Positions 27,543 through 32,483 of a DNA stretch of 32,483 nucleotides are shown one piece after another. Within the stretch, counting starts at the first letter, position 1, and every line of letters begins with the position of its first letter. A program made the translations under genes and the position numbers. The notes under the pieces are model-generated. The model was given only the letters and a program-made list of their open reading frames with translations, had not been told where the DNA came from and made no database searches. Source of the DNA: a virus; IMG/VR virus record IMGVR_UViG_3300044732_003033, positions 1 to 32,483 of that record; one strand, written 5' to 3'.

Positions 27543-27788
27543 ATGAATAATCAAAAAGTACTCAATGCGGTATCAGGCTGGATCGTGATACACACACGAG
27601 CAACTGACACTGTCACGTTTGGTCCGTTTTCATCACTTGACGATGCGCGTACATGGTTGATAGGCGAAGGCGCCGAATTGGGTGCACGAGGTATGATCAT
27701 GCCGTTGATCAAACCTGACTGTGATCCTGACGTCATGTGGACAGGTGCCGGATCGATCATCGACGCGTATTTCACGTCGAACGCGTGA
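27543..27788 (+). CDS. Hypothetical 81-aa protein
   Basis: GAGGTG ribosome-binding sequence before ATG 27543. GWIVIHTRATDTVTFGPF then SLDDARTWLIGEG: a small beta hairpin followed by a helix. The stop overlaps the next GTG. Confidence 0.74.
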   Translation: MNNQKVLNAVSGWIVIHTRATDTVTFGPFSSLDDARTWLIGEGAELGARGMIMPLIKPDCDPDVMWTGAGSIIDAYFTSNA

Positions 27789-28069
27789 GCCGACTGACAA
27801 AGGCGCTGCTCATCGCACCAGCCGTATTCACTGTGTCTTCACTCTTCGGTGCCAATCCGTTGACAAGTGACCATGACCCAGGCTTCGAATGTGAAAATGG
27901 AGGCCTTGTCGTTATTGCCGCTGAAAAGCAAACAACGCGCGCAATCGCTGAAGAATACTGTACAGGCGACGTCGAAAAAGCGAACATCGAACTGATCAAG
28001 CGATACGAAGGCACAATAATTCCTCATTGGGCGTTTATTGACGTCGAATCACTCAGTAGGCGAAAATAA
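27785..28069 (+). CDS. Secreted or membrane-anchored 94-aa protein, GTG start
   Basis: GTGA overlap with the previous stop. MSRLTKALLIAPAVFTVSS is a signal peptide or anchor. The C-terminal half (TTRAIAEEYCTGDVEKANIE, then IIPHWAFIDVES) has the helix-helix-strand rhythm of a LysM domain, but the match is weak. Directly upstream of terminase. Confidence 0.66.
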   Translation: MSRLTKALLIAPAVFTVSSLFGANPLTSDHDPGFECENGGLVVIAAEKQTTRAIAEEYCTGDVEKANIELIKRYEGTIIPHWAFIDVESLSRRK

Positions 28070-28087
28070 TAGTGGTATAGTTCAATC

Positions 28088-29503
28088 ATGGGTAAAAGCA
28101 TGATGGAACACCTGGCAATGCTGTCAGAGGAAGAACGTCGCGCTGTGCTCGATGGGCTTGATATGGATCAACTCGTATGGGACTGGAAGGCATGGGCTCG
28201 ACCAGAACAACTCCCTCCCGCGAATGACGATTGGGCTGTGTGGTTGTACCTTGCTGGACGTGGTGCCGGTAAAACAAGAAGTGCGGCTGAATGGGTACGC
28301 GACATGGCGAAACGTACCGATCGTGGCCAATTGAGATTTGCGTTGGTTGCGCGTACTGCAGCTGACGTACGTGACGTTATCGTCGAAGGTGAATCAGGAA
28401 TCATCAGCGTATCACCTCCAAGTGAGAAGCCGCTGTACGAACCATCGAAACGTCGTTTGACGTGGCCAAATGGAAATACAGCAACATGCTTTACTGCTGA
28501 CGAACCTGATGGTCTTCGTGGTCCTCAATTCCATTACGCTTGGGCTGACGAAATCGCGGCATGGCGTCAAACACCTGACGCTGCTGGCATGACGTCGTGG
28601 GACAACCTTCGTGTGGCAACACGTCTTGGTAAATCACCACAAATCATCTGCACAACGACGCCAAAGCGCGTACCTGTTCTCTATTCATTACTTGCTGAAG
28701 CGGATAAGACTGGCCGCGTCGTTATTTCACGAGGATCGACTCTCGATAACGCAGGCAACCTATCAAACGCGTACCTTGAAGCAATTACAGGAGTATATGC
28801 GGGTACGCGCCTAGCAGCGCAAGAGCTGTATGGCGAAATGTTGTCAGACGTCGAAGGTGCCCTTTGGGTAATTGAATTGATCGAACGCAGTCGCGAAACA
28901 GGATTTCCATCGAACACTCCGTTGCGCGTAATCGGTGTCGACCCATCTGTCGCTGAGAATCCACGCGACGAATGCGGTATCGTCGTTTGTGCGTCTACAG
29001 GCGAACGCGACCTGTATAAACGACACGCTTGGGTGCTTGAAGATGCATCAATTCATGGATCGCCAGAGCAGTGGGCAAACAAGGTCGTTGAGATGGCGCG
29101 GAAATACTCATGCCCTGTCGTCGCTGAAGTTAACCAAGGCGGTGCACTCGTACGCAATGCGATCAACACGATCGACCCAAATGTCAAGGTTCTTGAAGTA
29201 CATTCGAAGTACGGTAAAGCGCTACGCGCTGAGCCCATCACACTGGCGTATGAACAGAATCGTGTGCATCACATTGGCTACCTTGGAGACCTTGAATCTC
29301 AGATGTGCGCTTGGATTCCAGGCGAAGGTAAGTCGCCTGACAGAGTAGACGCTCTCGTTCACGCGCTCACTGCGCTGCTTATCAAGCCACCACCAGGATT
29401 CGTAGGTGGCACAATTACTGCTCGCTCTCTCGCAGCAAGACGTCTTCCTCCATTCAGAGGTAATAACGGTGGAGGAACATCGCGTGTGTTTATACCACGG
29501 TAA
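28088..29503 (+). CDS. terL: Terminase large subunit
   Basis: 471 aa. TATAGT at 28076-28081 is 6 nt before ATG, so leaderless. Walker A GRGAGKT at 57-63, Walker B WADE with Asp-Glu at 154-155, coupling motif TTTPKR near 190. The nuclease domain has Asp 285 (GVDPS), Glu 347 (VAEVNQGG) and Asp 421 (SPDRVDAL). It cuts and pumps DNA into the procapsid at the portal. Confidence 0.95.
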   Translation: MGKSMMEHLAMLSEEERRAVLDGLDMDQLVWDWKAWARPEQLPPANDDWAVWLYLAGRGAGKTRSAAEWVRDMAKRTDRGQLRFALVARTAADVRDVIVEGESGIISVSPPSEKPLYEPSKRRLTWPNGNTATCFTADEPDGLRGPQFHYAWADEIAAWRQTPDAAGMTSWDNLRVATRLGKSPQIICTTTPKRVPVLYSLLAEADKTGRVVISRGSTLDNAGNLSNAYLEAITGVYAGTRLAAQELYGEMLSDVEGALWVIELIERSRETGFPSNTPLRVIGVDPSVAENPRDECGIVVCASTGERDLYKRHAWVLEDASIHGSPEQWANKVVEMARKYSCPVVAEVNQGGALVRNAINTIDPNVKVLEVHSKYGKALRAEPITLAYEQNRVHHIGYLGDLESQMCAWIPGEGKSPDRVDALVHALTALLIKPPPGFVGGTITARSLAARRLPPFRGNNGGGTSRVFIPR

Positions 29504-29507
29504 GATG

Positions 29508-30005
29508 ATGCGGGTAACCACTACAAGGAGACAACAATGAATGAGAATGAGTCTGAAACACCAATCAACGTAGATGAGTCTGCTGTTGAGGAAACACCAA
29601 TTATCGAAGATCAGCCTGTCAAGCAACAGCCTGCACCTGCACCTGTACCTACTCCTGCTCCAGCTACTGACGCTGCTCCTGCTGCGAAAAACGCTGCGGT
29701 AAGTGGCAATGCGGTAGACGATGTCTTGCTCTCTCAGTGTGTGTACAAGAACATGTATGCGCGCAAGTCTTTGAGTGTACATCACGTGCAACGTCGTCTT
29801 GTCGAGCGAGGCTACACCAATGCGGTAGGCGATAAGGACGGTTGGTACGGTGACCTCACAAAGGACGCTGTAGCTTCCTTCCAAAAGGCACACGGGATTG
29901 AAGGTGCGGGTACTATGAACGCGGCCACATTGGTAGCACTCTTCGATGGCGATGAGAACGTACACATAGTGGCGTAGTGCGGTGAGACCCCTATGCGGGT
30001 AACCA
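29508..30005 (+). repeat. 13-bp direct repeats flanking the 29537 gene
   Basis: ATGCGGGTAACCA occurs at 29508-29520 and 29993-30005, just outside the gene on both sides. The spacing fits insertion of the gene by recombination, or paired regulatory sites. Confidence 0.55.
29537..29977 (+). CDS. Peptidoglycan-binding-domain protein with acidic/Pro-Ala linker
   Basis: 146 aa; ACAAGGAGACAACA before ATG. Acidic first 35 residues, then a Pro/Ala-rich linker (PAPAPVPTPAPATDAAPAAK), then a C-terminal PG_binding_1-like domain (HHVQRRLVERGY, GWYGDLTKDAVASFQKAHG, GTMNAATLVAL). No catalytic part or signal peptide. It could be a virion wall-binding or capsid-decoration protein. Confidence 0.8.
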   Translation: MNENESETPINVDESAVEETPIIEDQPVKQQPAPAPVPTPAPATDAAPAAKNAAVSGNAVDDVLLSQCVYKNMYARKSLSVHHVQRRLVERGYTNAVGDKDGWYGDLTKDAVASFQKAHGIEGAGTMNAATLVALFDGDENVHIVA

Positions 30006-30081
30006 TATATACATATACGTCGAACGCATACATTGACACACAGCTACATATGCGGTATGCGGTATGCGGGACATAGAAAAA

Positions 30082-30105
30082 GGCACCTCCCATTCGGAAG
30101 GTGCC
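30082..30105. terminator. Bidirectional terminator between convergent genes
   Basis: GGCACCT (30082-30088) and AGGTGCC (30099-30105) with AAAAA before and CTTTT after, so it can stop transcription from both sides. Confidence 0.85.
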
Positions 30106-30120
30106 CTTTTCGTTTATCGC

Positions 30121-30315
30121 TTAGGCGTTCAATCCCCAGGCGTTCTTCCACATCTGAGCGATGACCTCTGCCTGTGATTCGTTTACACATGGAAGGTTGT
30201 ATTGGAATGAGTCTGATGAGTCACCAGTAGGTGATGACATCCAAATCACCACGCGATTTCCTTGGGCGTAGGCCGCGATGACTGCGCCTTTCATTGTGAC
30301 TGTTGGTGTGTTCAT
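30121..30315 (-). CDS. 64-aa protein, the only minus-strand gene seen
   Basis: Reads from 30315 to 30121. Leader on that strand is GATGAAAGGACAAATACA, the same type as in the array. Promoter TATAAT at complement 30369-30374. MNTPTVTMKGAVIAAYAQG start, VVIWMSSPTG middle. Convergent with 29537, sharing its terminator. Not recognised. Confidence 0.75.
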   Translation of the reverse strand: MNTPTVTMKGAVIAAYAQGNRVVIWMSSPTGDSSDSFQYNLPCVNESQAEVIAQMWKNAWGLNA

Positions 30316-30368
30316 TGTATTTGTCCTTTCATCATTACCTAGGCAGGCTGCCTTGGCTTGATGAATTC

Positions 30369-30374
30369 ATTATA
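30369..30374 (-). promoter_or_regulatory. -10 box of the minus-strand gene
   Basis: On the minus strand GTTGATATAATG, with a start predicted near 30361 and a leader of about 45 nt. The GGGA box of the + strand array is absent. Confidence 0.6.
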
Positions 30375-30377
30375 TCA

Positions 30378-30800
30378 ACTGATTCTGCTTTCGTACATCA
30401 TTTCGCAAAGTTTTTTTCTGGCCCTGTGTTCTCATGGCCTACGTCCTTGACACGTGCCTGTCACACGCGCCTGTCACACGCGCACACGCACGCACACGTG
30501 CACACACGCACACATTAGTTGACACCTTGTATCTCACATAGACATAGACGTCTTGACATGCATACAACGCGTCTTCCTGCAAAAAAATTCACGCGCAGAT
30601 AGTCGAAAGCGAAATGCAAGTAACTTTTCTAAACAAAAGCCCGAAACACTTGAACACGGCCCGAAAATAGGCGACTGGCGTCTCGCAGGCCAAACCCACT
30701 TACCATAATGTACTAATTCCTCCGTTTCGTACAATCCCCAAAGTAGTTCTAACGGCAAGGTACAATTTCACGTGTATCGTTCACATTTTTCCGCTGCACT
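30378..30800. other. Intergenic region with alternating purine-pyrimidine tract
   Basis: No gene of useful length here. GCCTGTCACACGCG is repeated back to back (30456 and 30469), then an alternating CA/CG tract runs to about 30513, typical of Z-DNA-forming sequence. Farther on are TTGACA (30519) without a good partner and -10-like boxes near 30704 and at 30761. This is the largest gene-free stretch near terminase, so it may hold a replication or packaging signal. Confidence 0.45.
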
Positions 30801-30817
30801 GATGATACAGTAAGCCT

Positions 30818-31348
30818 GTGCCGAGGCAGATAGTGAACCTTCCCGCCGCAGAGTGTGATTTTCTGCGCGTCCTGATGAATGAAGAGCTCTATGCTCGAGC
30901 GCAAGAGCTTCACAGTGTGGGTTGGTCTGTGACAGCCATTGCGAATGCCTTTGACCCTCCCAGGCCACGTTCAACCGTCCACACATGGCTGTCCCGACCA
31001 CACACAATCACTCCCTCAAGAACTATCCCTTTTCCTTCCTCCTCTTCTTCGAATTCATTAATAGCCGCCGCGGAAAATAGCACTACGTCAAGGCCAAAAA
31101 GAGAACGACGAGTATACACTCCCTCTTCTCCAGCTCTTCTGGCAACAGAAAAGGCTCGAATCAATAAGATCGCGCCATTGGCTCGTCGCTATAGAGCTCG
31201 CGCAAATCCGAACGGCGTCTATGCCTCCGCAAACGACGAGCTAACGAGTATCGCTCACAAAGCGTACTCGAGAGGCGTTGCGATCTCTGAGCTTGCCGCC
31301 GCGGCAGGCGTCACGTACCGAGCAATGGCCCGCAGGCTAGGTAAGTAG
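30818..31348 (+). CDS. Double-HTH protein in the small-terminase position, leaderless GTG
   Basis: 176 aa. TACAGT at 30806-30811 is 6 nt before GTG. The N-terminal half has RAQELHSVGWSVTAIANAF and STVHTWLSR, a homeodomain-like HTH. A Ser/Pro-rich basic middle (RPKRERRVYTP) follows, and the end (YSRGVAISELAAAAGVTYRA) is a second HTH. The position between terL and portal fits a DNA-recognition (small terminase) role, but sequence alone does not prove it. Confidence 0.7.
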   Translation: MPRQIVNLPAAECDFLRVLMNEELYARAQELHSVGWSVTAIANAFDPPRPRSTVHTWLSRPHTITPSRTIPFPSSSSSNSLIAAAENSTTSRPKRERRVYTPSSPALLATEKARINKIAPLARRYRARANPNGVYASANDELTSIAHKAYSRGVAISELAAAAGVTYRAMARRLGK

Positions 31349-31357
31349 AGTAAAGCT

Positions 31358-31738
31358 ATGAAGATTATATATGACCTGTTTCCAGCACAGGCACTTGTCA
31401 CAGCACCTAACCTCGTGTCACGTGACATTTACGCAGAGCTCCAGGTTACGGACATTAAGCGTTTTGAGCACTCGCGCCGAGTTGAGCCTGTCCGCATTGT
31501 TCTTACTGAAGACATGATCATGGTTGCCGCGGACGGATCGAACGGCCCAATGCTGATCTTTCGAGAGAAGTATCTTCCTGACACGCTTCTTCTCGACAAG
31601 AAAGGCACCACGCGCCTGATCACAGTCAACGGAAAAGCACTTGCGTTCCGCAAGGATAGTGGCTGCGGCTGCGGAAGCATGTTGAGAGCGTGGAATCCAT
31701 ACAAGACACTTTACTCAATGAAAGACCCTACACAATGA
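31358..31738 (+). CDS. Conserved pre-portal protein with Cys cluster
   Basis: 126 aa, 9 bases after the previous stop. Beta-rich first part (VEPVRIVLTEDMIMVAADG); the end SGCGCGSMLRAWNPY resembles a signature I recall in actinophage genes just upstream of the portal. Function unknown. Confidence 0.75.
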   Translation: MKIIYDLFPAQALVTAPNLVSRDIYAELQVTDIKRFEHSRRVEPVRIVLTEDMIMVAADGSNGPMLIFREKYLPDTLLLDKKGTTRLITVNGKALAFRKDSGCGCGSMLRAWNPYKTLYSMKDPTQ

Positions 31739-32028
31739 TATTTAGCTTTTTAGACGGCATTATTTTAACTCTTGCCGTGTTTCGCATCACAAGACTAATC
31801 ACAACTGATGAGATTGTCTCAAAAATCCGCGAAAAAATCTGGAAAAAGTACCCACCACACAATGGCGGCGTTGGCTATTTGATTACTTGTGACTGGTGTA
31901 CCAGCATTTGGGTATCATCACTTGTTCTGACTGTGTATAAAATAGCTCCAACACCTGCCATCACCATTTGGGGTATATTTGCCTTGTCTGGTGCAGCAGG
32001 ATTATTGAGCCGCATTAGTCAATACTGA
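31735..32028 (+). CDS. DUF1360-like membrane protein
   Basis: 97 aa from ATG 31735, overlapping the previous stop as ATGA. RITRLITTDEIVSKIRE then CDWCTSIWVSSLV fits DUF1360, which has two or three membrane helices with a CxxC between. It commonly sits beside structural genes in actinophages. Confidence 0.78.
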   Translation: MIFSFLDGIILTLAVFRITRLITTDEIVSKIREKIWKKYPPHNGGVGYLITCDWCTSIWVSSLVLTVYKIAPTPAITIWGIFALSGAAGLLSRISQY

Positions 32029-32063
32029 CCGACTAGTTCCGTTCTAGCGACGAGGAGTTTTAG

Positions 32064-32483
32064 ATGGGCGTTTTTCGCCGAGAGCAATCAAGTACAGCAC
32101 GACAGAGCACAGCCTCGTCGCCACTTACGTACTTTTCAGGTCTGACTCCCGCGCAGGCGGCAACCTACGGGACACCACGAACGATTACCGCGGCCGCAAC
32201 TCAGATCCGTCTCAATGATAAAGGCGAAGCTGAGCAATTCAAGATGCGCCGCCAGGCACCGTCTTCCGCATGGCAATCAGAAGCCTGGGAGTACTACGAC
32301 GCAATTGGCGAAATCAAGTACGCTTTTAACCTCGTGGCATCTGTTGTCTCAAGAATTCGCCTTTATGCCGCAGTAATAGAAAACCCCGCTGAAACGCCAG
32401 TACCTGTACGTAATTCAAGTACTGTCGACCAACGCCTTGCGGCCGCCGCAGAGCGCGCTCTAGCGCGCCTAGACTCAGCGTAT
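32064..32483 (+). CDS. Portal protein, N-terminal part (continues past window)
   Basis: GACGAGGAGTTTTAG before ATG 32064; 140 codons visible. MGVFRREQ start, a polar N-terminus, then AWEYYDAIGEIKYAF and VVSRIRLYAA, the pattern at the start of actinophage portal proteins. Portals form the 12-fold DNA entry channel that docks the terminase. The frame is open at the window end. Confidence 0.85.
   Translation, partial: MGVFRREQSSTARQSTASSPLTYFSGLTPAQAATYGTPRTITAAATQIRLNDKGEAEQFKMRRQAPSSAWQSEAWEYYDAIGEIKYAFNLVASVVSRIRLYAAVIENPAETPVPVRNSSTVDQRLAAAAERALARLDSAY

Larger units (their letters stand above)
773..28081 (+). promoter_or_regulatory. Dispersed promoter array: about 80 copies of GGAnTGTATAAT, roughly one per gene
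   Basis: A near-identical -10 box with a conserved GGGA/AGGA about 6 bases upstream, and no consistent -35, precedes almost every gene. First bases of the -10 hexamers: 773, 1264, 1862, 2228, 2371, 2893, 4000, 4052, 6024, 6202, 6307, 6373, 6425, 6686, 7118, 7343, 7634, 8081, 8351, 8765, 9150, 9368, 9606, 9970, 10527, 10770, 11057, 11407, 11572, 11751, 12027, 12088, 12192, 12435, 12660, 12875, 13088, 13544, 14018, 14240, 14361, 14602, 14822, 15123, 15400, 15622, 15733, 15957, 16375, 16577, 16766, 17026, 17337, 17552, 17694, 17990, 18389, 18518, 18673, 18947, 19205, 19481, 19658, 20069, 20321, 20461, 20664, 20754, 20994, 21173, 21412, 21672, 21798, 22071, 22414, 22698, 23994, 24229, 24350, 25678, 26231, 28076; a further copy is at 30806. 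TATAAT dominates; TATAGT, TAAAAT, TACAGT and TATATT also occur, mostly at the block edges. Confidence 0.9.

Noticed and set aside
29222-29965. 247-codon minus-strand frame
   Set aside because: Antisense to the end of terL and the peptidoglycan-binding gene, both of which have recognised domains.
30761-30813. Leaderless 13-codon peptide from GTG 30772
   Set aside because: The -10-like TACAAT at 30761 lacks the GGGA box and the GTG is only 5 nt away; too short to support as a gene.
1-32483. tRNA genes
   Set aside because: Reading both strands I saw no cloverleaf with a T-loop GTTCRA and matching acceptor ends. A tRNAscan-SE run would be decisive.

Overview
The window looks like part of the genome of a tailed, siphovirus-like phage that infects an actinobacterium. 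The evidence is a WhiB-type Fe-S regulator gene (24976), a terminase large subunit (28088) and portal N-terminus (32064) of the kind I associate with actinophages, an actinophage-style endolysin (1-620), and ribosome-binding leaders (GAAAGGA) that match the actinobacterial 16S 3' tail. Host genus cannot be fixed from sequence alone. Finding lysis genes, then a long run of small genes, then terminase and portal suggests the contig is circularly permuted or cut inside the genome.

Layout. (1) 1-620: 3' part of the endolysin. (2) 786-5895: regulator-like and conserved genes, ending in a MoxR-type AAA+ ATPase and a metallopeptidase-like/VWA protein. (3) 6037-22702: the accessory block, about 65 very small genes, nearly all on the + strand. 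Almost every gene has its own promoter, with consensus roughly GGAnTGTATAAT, and the preceding stop codon sits directly against it or inside it. Some genes have a leader of about 25-35 nt with a conserved ACGAAAGGACA ribosome-binding sequence. In others the ATG lies 6-7 nt after the -10 hexamer, which predicts leaderless mRNA. Several promoters drive no protein but structured non-coding RNA candidates. (4) 22726-28069: longer, overlapping, operon-like genes, including a secreted Thr-rich protein, a proteasome-like Ntn hydrolase, WhiB, an HTH protein, small membrane proteins and a third type of structured RNA (26243-26460). (5) 28088-32483: terminase large subunit, a peptidoglycan-binding-domain protein, the only minus-strand gene, an unusual non-coding stretch, a double-HTH protein where a small terminase would be expected, two conserved pre-portal genes and the start of the portal gene.

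How it may work together. The promoter repeats make each small gene an independent, movable cassette, and five families of cassette paralogues (proteins) plus one RNA family show they duplicate. The two most unusual things are (a) two diverged copies of a structured RNA, at 6437-6680 and 12204-12429, with a covarying closing stem and doubled conserved motifs, and (b) an RNA at 11419-11556 whose 17-nt hairpin loop copies the 16S anti-Shine-Dalgarno tail and is perfectly complementary, over ten bases, to the leader of many phage genes. It could bind leadered messages while sparing leaderless ones. That regulatory role is inference; the sequence relationships were read directly.
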